Of a stretch of 12,542 nt of DNA, positions 6,254 through 12,542 are shown in pieces. This DNA is from Gammaproteobacteria bacterium (GTDB lineage: Bacteria; Pseudomonadota; Gammaproteobacteria; UBA9214), in contig JAOUCV010000026.1 in NCBI GenBank assembly GCA_029859555.1, forward strand, positions 1 to 12,542, written 5' to 3'. Position 1 is the stretch's first letter; the number at the start of each line of letters is the position of its first letter. Both the position numbers and the translations under genes were made by a program. The notes beneath the pieces are model-generated. The model was given only the letters and a program-made list of their open reading frames with translations, did no database searches and was not told where the DNA came from.

Positions 6254-7624
6254 ATGGCGAAGACCAGGACAGTTTATAGCTGCAGTGCATGCGGCGCGCA
6301 GGTGCCACAATGGGCCGGGCAATGCGCTGACTGCGGCGGCTGGAATACCCTGACTGAAGGTATATCTGCTGCCAGGCCAGGCGCTTCGCGTTTTGCCGGC
6401 TACAGCGGTGGCGCTGCCGGCAGCGTGACGCGCCTGTCCGCGATACCAACAGATGCACAGGTGCGCGCTTCTGTTGGTATGGCCGAGCTAGACCGGGTAC
6501 TGGGCGGTGGCCTGGTAGCGGGTTCCGTGGTGCTGATCGGTGGTGATCCCGGGATTGGTAAATCCACCTTGCTATTGCAGGTGCTGGCAACACTGTCCGG
6601 CGAAATGTCCTCGTTGTATGTCACGGGTGAGGAGTCGCTGCAGCAGATTTCCATGCGTGCCGGGCGTCTTGGTATCGATGGTGAGGCTATCCGCCTGTAT
6701 TCGGAAACATCAGTGGAACGCATTATCGCAACCGCGGACAAGGAACGACCGCAGGTAATGGTGCTGGATTCCATCCAGACGCTTTATACAGAATTGTTGC
6801 AGTCTGCGCCGGGTTCGGTCGCGCAGGTCCGGGAGAGTGCAGCCCAGCTGGTGCGTTTTGCCAAGCAGTCCGGCATTGCCATGTTCCTGGTCGGTCATGT
6901 AACCAAGGAAGGGCAGTTGGCAGGACCGCGCGTGCTGGAGCACATGGTCGATACCGTGTTGTATTTTGAAGGTGATTCCGGCGACCGTTATCGTATTCTG
7001 CGGGCTATCAAGAACCGCTTTGGTGCCGTCAATGAACTTGGCGTGTTTGCCATGACTGGGTCCGGCCTGAAGGAAGTGACCAATCCCTCGGCAATCTTTC
7101 TGTCCCGGCATGAAGAAGCGGTGCCGGGCAGCGTGGTGATGGTGACCTGGGAGGGTACGCGTCCCTTGCTGGTGGAAGTGCAGGCACTGGTGGACCAGAG
7201 TCAACTGGGAAATCCACGCCGGGTGACACTGGGGCTGGAGCAAAACCGGCTCTCCATGCTGCTGGCGGTGTTGCACCGTCATGGCGGTTTGACGCTGGGT
7301 GATCAGGACGTATTCGTCAATGTCGTCGGGGGTGTGCGTGTCAGCGAGACCGCCGCCGACCTGGCGGTGTTGCTGGCGGTGATGTCCAGTTTTCGCAATC
7401 GGCCATTGCCGGCAGACCTGATCGTGTTTGGCGAGGTGGGCCTGTCCGGTGAATTACGCCCGGTGCCAAATGGCCAGGAGCGTATCAGCGAGGCCACCAA
7501 GCACGGCTTCAACAAGGCTATTATCCCGGCGGCCAACAAACCCAGGCAGACAATAAAGGGACTGGATGTGACGGCAGTACACCGCCTGTCACAGGTACTG
7601 GATACAATAGCCGAAGACTTTTGA
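6254..7624 (+). CDS. radA: DNA repair protein RadA (Sms)
   Basis: RadA is a RecA-related, DnaB-like ATPase that drives branch migration and helps process recombination intermediates. The 456 residues (E. coli 460) show the full layout. A zinc finger uses Cys10, Cys13, Cys24 and Cys27. A RecA-like core has Walker A GGDPGIGKST (96-105, Lys103) and VMVLDSIQT, and the RadA-specific motif KNRFG is at 253-257. The C-terminal Lon-protease-like domain holds DQDVFVNVVGG, FGEVGLSGELRPV and GQERISEA. ATG 6254 is chosen because MAKTRTVYSC matches known RadA starts. The same frame stays open back into alr, but that stretch is only the out-of-frame alr sequence. The Shine-Dalgarno sequence is weak. It follows alr by 61 bp and probably shares its transcript. 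Confidence 0.97.
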   Translation: MAKTRTVYSCSACGAQVPQWAGQCADCGGWNTLTEGISAARPGASRFAGYSGGAAGSVTRLSAIPTDAQVRASVGMAELDRVLGGGLVAGSVVLIGGDPGIGKSTLLLQVLATLSGEMSSLYVTGEESLQQISMRAGRLGIDGEAIRLYSETSVERIIATADKERPQVMVLDSIQTLYTELLQSAPGSVAQVRESAAQLVRFAKQSGIAMFLVGHVTKEGQLAGPRVLEHMVDTVLYFEGDSGDRYRILRAIKNRFGAVNELGVFAMTGSGLKEVTNPSAIFLSRHEEAVPGSVVMVTWEGTRPLLVEVQALVDQSQLGNPRRVTLGLEQNRLSMLLAVLHRHGGLTLGDQDVFVNVVGGVRVSETAADLAVLLAVMSSFRNRPLPADLIVFGEVGLSGELRPVPNGQERISEATKHGFNKAIIPAANKPRQTIKGLDVTAVHRLSQVLDTIAEDF

Positions 7625-7647
7625 TGCATCGACCCGGCTGTTTGTAC

Positions 7648-7746
7648 ATGAAATATTATAATTACAAGTTCAAATTCATGATGATGGGTTTCATGATGTT
7701 TCTTTTGCGCGCCGCAGTGGCTGTTGCTGCCAGCGTAAAAGCCTGA
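7648..7746 (+). CDS. Possible 32-residue small hydrophobic protein (doubtful)
   Basis: Between radA and the next gene an ATG-TGA frame encodes 32 residues: a basic, aromatic start (MKYYNYKFKF), a Met-rich hydrophobic run, then an Ala/Val-rich end. It resembles a small single-span membrane peptide or a bare signal sequence. There is no convincing Shine-Dalgarno sequence and I recognise no family. The stop lies 29 bp before the start of the FKBP-like gene, so it might also be an upstream leader ORF. An ORF this short can easily occur by chance. Confidence 0.2.
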   Translation: MKYYNYKFKFMMMGFMMFLLRAAVAVAASVKA

Positions 7747-7775
7747 CGCCCTGATTATATAAAAAGGTCAGATCA

Positions 7776-9029
7776 TTGCGTACCTTCAAACACTATTGGC
7801 AGAAACTGTCTGCCGCTATAAAACACGCGTTTAAAGTTCCGGCGAGTGCCTCGCCAGAACAGGCTGATAGCGACCTTGATGCGGCTGTAATCAGCAGTGC
7901 GAATCATATGCTGGCTGCAAATCTGAAACGAACTCACCAGCAAACAGAGAGCGCCAGAGACAGGGACCAGCAAAAATATAGCGCACTGATGCAACGACTT
8001 GGTGCTGTCGAAAGCGGGCGTGACCAGGCACATGAGCGGGCTTTACAGCTGGAAACTACCCTTGCCGCTGTGTCAACCGGGCTGGCGGCAACCGAACTAC
8101 AGGTCAAGGCCTTGCAACTGGAGGCTCAGGAGCAAGCTGCAGAATTCAGGGTTTCGTTGCTTGAGAATACCAACGCTCTCCAGATAGCCGTCTCCCGGGT
8201 AGAAAAGCTTGAAGCAGAACAGCGTCACCATGAAAGTATGTTGCTGGAAGTACAGGCACAGCTGCTCAAGCAAGACAGGCGTCGGATCTCAGCTATATGG
8301 GTTGCCGCGTTTGCATCGATGCTGCTGGTGGTGACGGGTGCCGTGCTCATCCGGGATGTTCAGAAAAATGCCACGGTCCTGGATAGTATGAGTGCTGATC
8401 TGGGGTACTTGATGTCAGCAATGCAGCAGAAATCCGCTTTGCAACAACAGGGCTTGCAAGTCATGGACCAGCCTGCTGTTGAATCTGTCAGCGCGGCAGA
8501 AAGTACCGCTGCTGCCGCGGATGATGCACCTTTACAGGAAGATGCTGCGGTGATGAGCGGGTATCCGGTGGGCGATGCCGGCTTTTCCGGCAGTAGCGAT
8601 GATTATGACGCCGCAGCGGGCCGTGAGGTCAGTCGGCAGACGTTTCCACGCAACAAGAGAGCCTTTTTTATTGAGGGAGTCTCCAGTGAAGAAGAGATTG
8701 CCCTGCCGGGCGGGGTACGTTACCAGGTAGTTCAGCCTGGCAGGGGCCGCTCACCGGTTCTGACCGACCGGGTAGCTGTCGACTATCTTGGTATTAGCCA
8801 GGATGGCAGGGTGTTTGACGATACTTATTCATCAGGACAGCCGGCTGAATTAAATATTAACGATCTTGATCCGGCCTGGCAGGAGACGCTATTAAGTATG
8901 GAGGAGGGTGCGCAATGGGAAGTTTCAGTGCCACCCGGACTGCTGCTGACAAATTCTGAGCCAGAGGGCGGCATGCCTGAGAACGAATCAGGCACTTACC
9001 TCATAGAACTGCTGGAAATTGTCCAGTGA
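7776..9029 (+). CDS. Membrane-anchored coiled-coil protein with C-terminal FKBP-like domain
   Basis: The 417 residues fall into three parts. Residues about 45-168 are Gln/Glu/Ala-rich and predicted coiled coil. One membrane span covers about 171-193, after a basic KQDRRR. An acidic, Ala/Ser-rich linker then leads to an FKBP-like domain at about 305-417. By the positive-inside rule the coiled coil would be cytoplasmic and the FKBP part periplasmic. That domain aligns with FkpA/Mip-type peptidyl-prolyl isomerases: GVRYQVVQPGRG, VDYLG (Tyr337), GRVFDDT (Phe347, Asp348), Trp368, and WEVSVPPGLLL. The usual Ala-Tyr-Gly after PxGL is replaced by Leu-Leu-Thr, so a pocket tyrosine is lost and activity is uncertain. 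The start is TTG 7776, supported by AAAAAGG ending 8 nt upstream; no ATG suits the N-terminus. I know no named family with this exact layout. Confidence 0.75.
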   Translation: MRTFKHYWQKLSAAIKHAFKVPASASPEQADSDLDAAVISSANHMLAANLKRTHQQTESARDRDQQKYSALMQRLGAVESGRDQAHERALQLETTLAAVSTGLAATELQVKALQLEAQEQAAEFRVSLLENTNALQIAVSRVEKLEAEQRHHESMLLEVQAQLLKQDRRRISAIWVAAFASMLLVVTGAVLIRDVQKNATVLDSMSADLGYLMSAMQQKSALQQQGLQVMDQPAVESVSAAESTAAAADDAPLQEDAAVMSGYPVGDAGFSGSSDDYDAAAGREVSRQTFPRNKRAFFIEGVSSEEEIALPGGVRYQVVQPGRGRSPVLTDRVAVDYLGISQDGRVFDDTYSSGQPAELNINDLDPAWQETLLSMEEGAQWEVSVPPGLLLTNSEPEGGMPENESGTYLIELLEIVQ

Positions 9030-9081
9030 GACCTTGTCAGTGGATTGTTAGCACAATGTTTTAGTGCGGTATAGCTGTTGT

Positions 9082-9600
9082 TTATTGTACGCAAGCACCT
9101 GTGACAAGAATGCTGACACCGGCGAAGTTTGCTTCGCAACTGTTGCTGTAGGTGTTGTTGTCGCACCCGCAAACAGGTTCAAATATAGTAGGGCAACTGC
9201 CTGTGTCCGGGGCCGGGATTGCTTCACAAATCCCGCGTCCACTGCATAGCCCGGTTTCTTTTTTGCAATAATTGTTTTCCGGACACTGCTGGTTGGTATT
9301 GCAGTCCCCCTTGTAGGGGTTATGTCCGATGCAGACATAATTTATTTCCGGTTCTGCGCAGACGGTTTCCTGGGCACAGAGCGTATCATCCTGTTTGCAG
9401 CTACGGAGCAGGCCAACCCGGTATCCGCTGCTATTGGCAAAAGCGTGACATTCATCTCTTTGTGAAATTCGCGCGGTATTATCTTTCGGATCCAGGCAGC
9501 TATGTCCGAGTTCTTCGCCACTAAATGCCGCTACCTGGGCGGTAACTGCCATTGCAATGAATACTGTAACAACTACCGCCAGGACCTTTTTGCCAATCAT
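9082..9600 (-). CDS. Secreted cysteine-rich protein with Kazal-type inhibitor domain
   Basis: The 172-residue product has a clear Sec signal peptide (MIGKK, a hydrophobic core, cleavage likely after VAA at residue 25). The mature part has 16 cysteines, an even number fitting eight disulphides. The C-terminus is a Kazal domain: Cys136-x7-Cys144-Gly-Cys146, then DNNTYSNSC (Cys155) and a closing GAC (Cys170). The PVCGC-DNxTYxNxC-EAxxAGV signature is that of bacterial Kazal-type serine protease inhibitors. Residues about 95-125 form a further Cys-rich module (GDC, QQC, NYC, GLC, GIC). ATG 9600 is preferred to the GTG three bases earlier because GGGAG lies 6 nt before the ATG. The gene stands alone, converging on the FKBP-like gene with 52 bp between the stops. 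Its target protease is unknown. Confidence 0.8.
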   Translation of the reverse strand: MIGKKVLAVVVTVFIAMAVTAQVAAFSGEELGHSCLDPKDNTARISQRDECHAFANSSGYRVGLLRSCKQDDTLCAQETVCAEPEINYVCIGHNPYKGDCNTNQQCPENNYCKKETGLCSGRGICEAIPAPDTGSCPTIFEPVCGCDNNTYSNSCEANFAGVSILVTGACVQ

Positions 9601-9816
9601 CACCGTCTCCCTGATAGAAATTTGCAGGGAAGAATAAATAAGAATTTACCAGAATGCGACCTTTTACCCTGTTAATTTCAGGAATGCGATGCTTGAGGGT
9701 GTTCCCGGGTTTTACTCCCCTGTCGCCAGCAAGGTATTTGTTCAGGTATTGAATTATTAGCAAGGCCTGCCAGCCAGGTTGTCGCGGCAAGAGCCGTTTG
9801 ACTTGTATGCCGGCCG

Positions 9817-10215
9817 CTACTTGTCCTCACCTTTCTTTTCCAGCTTCAATGAGACAGAGTTGATGCAATAACGCTGACCGGTCGGTGCCGGACCGTCCTC
9901 GAACACGTGTCCCAGGTGGGCGTCACAGTTTGCACACAGTACTTCGACACGCGTCATGCCATGGCCTTCGTCACGTTCCGTGCGAATATTTTCATTGACG
10001 CCGGGGCGTATGAAGCTGGGCCAGCCACTGCCGGAATCAAATTTATCATCCGAGTGAAACAGTTCGCTGCAACAACAGGCGCAACGGTATACGCCGCTGT
10101 CCTTGCAGTCATTATAGATACCGCTGAACGGTCGCTCGGTGCCCTTGCGGCGAGCGACCTGGTATTGTTCCGGTGTCAGCTGTTCACGCCATTCATCATC
10201 AGTTTTACGGGTCAT
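9817..10215 (-). CDS. msrB: Peptide-methionine (R)-S-oxide reductase MsrB
   Basis: MsrB reduces the R-epimer of methionine sulfoxide in proteins, usually with thioredoxin as electron donor. The 132 residues have the SelR fold signatures: [28 protein letters not shown] and RYCINSVSL. Cys117 in RYCINS is the catalytic residue. Cys45, Cys48, Cys94 and Cys97 form the two CxxC zinc pairs. The usual resolving cysteine in SGCGWPSF is Ser63 here (codon AGT). No signal peptide is present, so it is cytoplasmic. The ATG at 10215 is chosen because the protein then starts like other MsrB sequences and AGGA lies about 6 nt upstream. A longer frame extends 40 codons into the preceding gene but is only its shadow. 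It is the last gene of a corB-orf-msrB unit, one base after the preceding stop. Confidence 0.96.
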   Translation of the reverse strand: MTRKTDDEWREQLTPEQYQVARRKGTERPFSGIYNDCKDSGVYRCACCCSELFHSDDKFDSGSGWPSFIRPGVNENIRTERDEGHGMTRVEVLCANCDAHLGHVFEDGPAPTGQRYCINSVSLKLEKKGEDK

Positions 10216-10216
10216 T

Positions 10217-10480
10217 TTATTTCCTGTTGTCTTTACCTGTGTAGATGCGTGCTGCACCCTGTTCCAGTTTCTGCAAAAACTCGGTGGCCGTGGCGACGCC
10301 GATCTCGGCTTCTGCGCGTGCCTGCAGGTCTTCATTGTCGCGCGCTTCTTTTTCTGCCCAGTGAAGAAACTCGGTTACCGCTGTAATTTGTTCAGTGACT
10401 GCCAATGACTGCAGGTAGTCGCTGGGTCGTGCCTTGACACGGTTACCCTCTATGACTTCAAGATTGAACAGGAGTTTCAT
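10217..10480 (-). CDS. Conserved-looking small protein, 87 aa, function unknown
   Basis: I do not recognise this protein. It is 87 residues, rich in Glu, Ala, Leu and Lys, largely helical by composition, with no cysteine, signal peptide or membrane segment, so probably a small cytoplasmic protein. Its N-terminus ([24 protein letters not shown]) looks like a short beta start before two or three helices; [17 protein letters not shown] and [13 protein letters not shown] are amphipathic. It is very likely real: its ATG overlaps the corB stop in ATGA, an AAGGA sits 9 nt upstream inside corB, and its stop is one base from the msrB start, so three genes are coupled. No function is proposed. Confidence 0.75.
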   Translation of the reverse strand: MKLLFNLEVIEGNRVKARPSDYLQSLAVTEQITAVTEFLHWAEKEARDNEDLQARAEAEIGVATATEFLQKLEQGAARIYTGKDNRK

Positions 10481-11775
10481 TCGGATGGTTCCTTCGTCTC
10501 AGTGTGTTGACTGTTGCTCAGTGCGGGGTGTACGCGCACGGTTTTTACCATGTTGTCCTTGATTTGCACGATATCGACAGGGTGATTGTCGAGTAACAGG
10601 CTGGTGCCGCTCTCCGGGATCATTTCCATGTACTCGGTGATCAGGCCATTGAGTGTTTTCGGTCCATTAGTCTGCAGTTTCATTTTCAGTGCACTGTTCA
10701 GATTGCGGATGTTGATTGATCCATCAACCAGCCAGGTGCCATCCGCCTGTGGCTGTATATCTTCAATGTGTGCGGTAGGGTCAGAGGTGAATTCACCGAC
10801 AATTTCTTCCAGGATGTCTTCCAGTGTCACCAGACCCTGGATGTCGCCATATTCGTTCACAGCAAAACCGATACGGCAATGTTCCCGCTGGAAATGCAGC
10901 AGTTGCCGGTTCAGAGAGGTGTTTTCCGGTATGAAGTACGGTGCTAGCGCAATGCGTTGCAGTGCCTCCGGGTCGAGCTGGTCCCGGTACAGCAGCGGCA
11001 GCACATCGCGCATGTGCAAGGTGCCAAGAACATTGTCGATACTTTCTCGAAACAGCGGCAGTCGCGTGTACTGACTCTCCATCAACTGTTTACGGGTCGT
11101 TTCCCAGTCGTCCTCGATATCGATGCCGGTGACTTCGTTGCGTGGCACCATGATGTCTTCCACGGTAACCTTTTCCAGATCCATCAGGTTCAGCAGCATC
11201 GACTGGTGACGCTTTGGAATCATGGCGCCGGCCTCTATGACAACGGTGCGCAGTTCCTCGTTGGTGAGTGCCTGTGAGGGCTGGTTTTCCGGTGATACGC
11301 CCAGCAGTTTCAGCAAGCTGTTGGCGATCACGTTCACGACCCAGACAAACGGGTATAACAGCTTCAGCAGCGGGGTGTAGACAAAGGCAGCCGGGTAGGC
11401 AACGGCCTCTGGATGCAGGGCGGCCAGGGTTTTCGGGGTGACTTCAGAAAACAGCAGAATAACCAGTGTCAACAGCATGCCTGCCGCAAATACCGGGCCG
11501 GTGTCGTTATAAATACGCAGCGTGATCAGTGTCGTAAGGATCGATGCCAGCACGTTTACAAAATTGTTGCCGAGCAAGATCAGGCCGATCAGGCGGTCCT
11601 GGCGCTGCAGCAATTTTTGTACGCGCCTGGCGCCGGGATGCTGCTTGTCCGCGAGATGGCGCAGGCGATAACGGTTGAGCGTCATCAGGCCGGTCTCTGA
11701 ACCTGAAAAGAAGGCGGACAGCAGTATCAGAAAAAACAGCGCTGCAAACAGGACGCTAAGGGGGGTATCGTCCAA
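10477..11775 (-). CDS. corB: CNNM/CBS/CorC-type inner-membrane transporter (CorB/YfjD family)
   Basis: The 432-residue protein aligns along its length with E. coli YfjD/CorB (428), a member of the CNNM/CorB family linked to Mg2+ transport and cobalt resistance and formerly labelled hemolysin-like. An N-terminal CNNM (DUF21) membrane domain spans about 5-185 and carries SAFFSGSETGLMTLNRYRL, GNNFVNVLAS and SEVTPKTLAALHPE. A CBS pair spans about 205-330, from VEDIMVPRNEV to VNEYGDIQGLVTLEDILEEIVGEF. A CorC_HlyC domain follows to about residue 415. The start is TTG 11775: an in-frame TAA lies just upstream, no ATG precedes the first membrane segment, and AGAGG is present 10 nt away. It leads a coupled unit with the 87-aa gene and msrB. 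Confidence 0.92.
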   Translation of the reverse strand: MDDTPLSVLFAALFFLILLSAFFSGSETGLMTLNRYRLRHLADKQHPGARRVQKLLQRQDRLIGLILLGNNFVNVLASILTTLITLRIYNDTGPVFAAGMLLTLVILLFSEVTPKTLAALHPEAVAYPAAFVYTPLLKLLYPFVWVVNVIANSLLKLLGVSPENQPSQALTNEELRTVVIEAGAMIPKRHQSMLLNLMDLEKVTVEDIMVPRNEVTGIDIEDDWETTRKQLMESQYTRLPLFRESIDNVLGTLHMRDVLPLLYRDQLDPEALQRIALAPYFIPENTSLNRQLLHFQREHCRIGFAVNEYGDIQGLVTLEDILEEIVGEFTSDPTAHIEDIQPQADGTWLVDGSINIRNLNSALKMKLQTNGPKTLNGLITEYMEMIPESGTSLLLDNHPVDIVQIKDNMVKTVRVHPALSNSQHTETKEPSE

Positions 11776-11809
11776 ACGGGTACAGCCTCTTGTTAATTAA
11801 GGAAACAGC

Positions 11810-11839
11810 ATTTTACAGAAAAATTACCGTGGCTGTGAA
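11810..11839 (-). promoter_or_regulatory. Predicted promoter for corB-orf-msrB
   Basis: On the minus strand TTCACA (11834-11839) is followed 18 nt later by TAAAAT (11810-11815), a fair sigma70 match. Transcription would start near 11803, giving a leader of about 28 nt to the corB TTG. It lies in the 109-bp gap between ypjD and corB. No other promoter candidate in that gap is as good. Confidence 0.5.
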
Positions 11840-11884
11840 TCAATAGCCCGCGGCAGGGTCGATACCCGGGTTGGCGTCAGACCT

Positions 11885-12542
11885 TCAGCCCGCCGGGTTG
11901 GCCAGCACCAGTTCCAGCACGAACTTGCTGCCGAAATAGGCCAGCATCAGGAAGATAAAGCCGCCAATGGTCCAGCGTATGGCAGTGCGGCCGCGCCAGC
12001 CGAAGCGCCAGCGCCCCCACAGCAGGACGGCAAACACACACCAGGCAACAATGGAAAGCGTGGTTTTATGTACCAGGTGCTGGGCAAAAATATCTTCCAG
12101 AAACACTGCGCCGGTGATCAGTGCCAGGCTCAGCAGCACAAAACCGGTCGCGATCATCTGGAACAGCAGGGATTCCATGGTCTGTAGTGGTGGTAATGCC
12201 CGGATAAACCCGCCCGGACTGCGATTTCGCAGGTGACTGTCCTGAACGGCAAGCAGGATCGCCTGCAGCACCGCGAGACCGAAAATACTGTAGGCGAGCA
12301 GCGAGGCCAGAATATGACTGATCAACTGCCAGGAGCCGGCGCTGGTAATTAAATGTGGCTCAGGGTAGAGCAATGTCAGTGCGATACTGATAGCAGCCAG
12401 CGGGAACACGGCAATACCGAGATTCTCCACCGGTTCCACCAGCATCGACAGTAGTAGCAACAGGGAGGTGGTCATGGCAACCAGTGAGGCTGCATGGAAA
12501 ATGCCCAGATTGAGGCCTTCCGGCGTCAGTAGCGTGGAATAC
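11885..12542 (-). CDS. ypjD: YpjD-like inner-membrane protein, CcsA/CcmC-type cytochrome c assembly family (5' end outside the window)
   Basis: The minus-strand frame is open to the right edge, so the N-terminus is missing; about 218 residues are visible. An internal Met at 12475 could be mistaken for the start, but the upstream sequence (TPEGLNLGIFHAASLVA) aligns with the matching part of E. coli YpjD. At least five hydrophobic spans are seen. The LISHILASLLAYSIFGLAVLQA stretch, with its conserved His, and the end HKTTLSIVAW...LWGRWRFGWRGR...LAYFGSKFV are typical of this family. CcsA/CcmC relatives handle haem in cytochrome c maturation, but the role of YpjD itself is not settled. In E. coli ypjD also lies beside corB (yfjD), downstream of ffh, so ffh may lie just beyond the edge on the complementary strand. 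Confidence 0.88.
   Translation of the reverse strand, partial: YSTLLTPEGLNLGIFHAASLVAMTTSLLLLLSMLVEPVENLGIAVFPLAAISIALTLLYPEPHLITSAGSWQLISHILASLLAYSIFGLAVLQAILLAVQDSHLRNRSPGGFIRALPPLQTMESLLFQMIATGFVLLSLALITGAVFLEDIFAQHLVHKTTLSIVAWCVFAVLLWGRWRFGWRGRTAIRWTIGGFIFLMLAYFGSKFVLELVLANPAG

Noticed and set aside
9044..9057. ATTGT-TAGC-ACAAT stem between the convergent FKBP-like and Kazal genes as a terminator
   Set aside because: The stem is only 5 bp and AT-rich, with a poor T-tract; too weak to call.
9521..9790. Minus-strand 89-codon frame upstream of the Kazal gene
   Set aside because: It overlaps the signal-peptide coding end of the Kazal gene in another frame, has no SD or recognisable sequence, and is likely chance.
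9785..9796. CGGC-AAGA-GCCG hairpin downstream of msrB as its terminator
   Set aside because: The stem is 4 bp and, read in the msrB direction, no T-run follows.
9601..9816. The 216-bp gap between msrB and the Kazal gene as a host for a further gene or RNA
   Set aside because: I see no ORF with coding character, no tRNA-like fold and no convincing promoter pair; it probably holds only the Kazal promoter.
10216..10335. 40-residue N-terminal extension of MsrB
   Set aside because: It is the frame-shifted reading of the 87-aa gene, and a good SD precedes the ATG at 10215.
1..12542. A defence island, CRISPR array, prophage or transposon
   Set aside because: No cas, nuclease-effector, integrase or transposase genes and no spaced repeats are present; the content is almost all conserved housekeeping.

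Overview
The window looks like a chromosomal segment from a gammaproteobacterium. The order rnr-rlmB-rpsF-rpsR-(DUF2232 membrane gene)-rplI-dnaB-alr-radA, the ypjD-corB pair on the other strand, and proteins that align closely from memory with their E. coli or Pseudomonas counterparts all point there. The species cannot be named from this sequence. The E. coli-type priB gene between rpsF and rpsR is absent.

Left two thirds (about 1-9029, all + strand): the lysine-rich tail of RNase R, the 23S rRNA methyltransferase rlmB, then a REP-like 28-bp inverted repeat. It is followed by a sigma70-type promoter with a GC-rich discriminator and a leader in which a CTCCTT segment can pair with the rpsF Shine-Dalgarno sequence. 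The ribosomal block rpsF-rpsR-DUF2232-rplI ends at a strong hairpin. After a 213-bp gap rich in hairpins come dnaB and alr (ATGA overlap) and radA. A membrane-anchored coiled-coil protein with a degenerate FKBP-like domain closes this strand, preceded by a doubtful 32-codon ORF.

Right third (about 9082-12542, all - strand): a secreted, cysteine-rich Kazal-type protein stands alone. Next is a tightly packed unit, read right to left: corB (CNNM/CBS/CorC transporter), an unrecognised 87-residue protein, and msrB (methionine sulfoxide reductase B). The corB/87-aa junction overlaps by 4 bases and the 87-aa/msrB gap is 1 base. Upstream of corB lie a recognisable promoter and the 3' part of ypjD, a cytochrome c assembly-like membrane protein that runs off the right edge.

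Most of the window is conserved housekeeping: translation, rRNA modification, replication, cell-wall D-alanine supply and recombination. I see no CRISPR array, transposase, phage gene or tRNA, and no clear new multi-gene system. The points most worth following are the rpsF leader structure, the REP-like doublet, the FKBP-like fusion, the Kazal protein, the 87-aa gene coupled to msrB, and an MsrB lacking the usual resolving cysteine.
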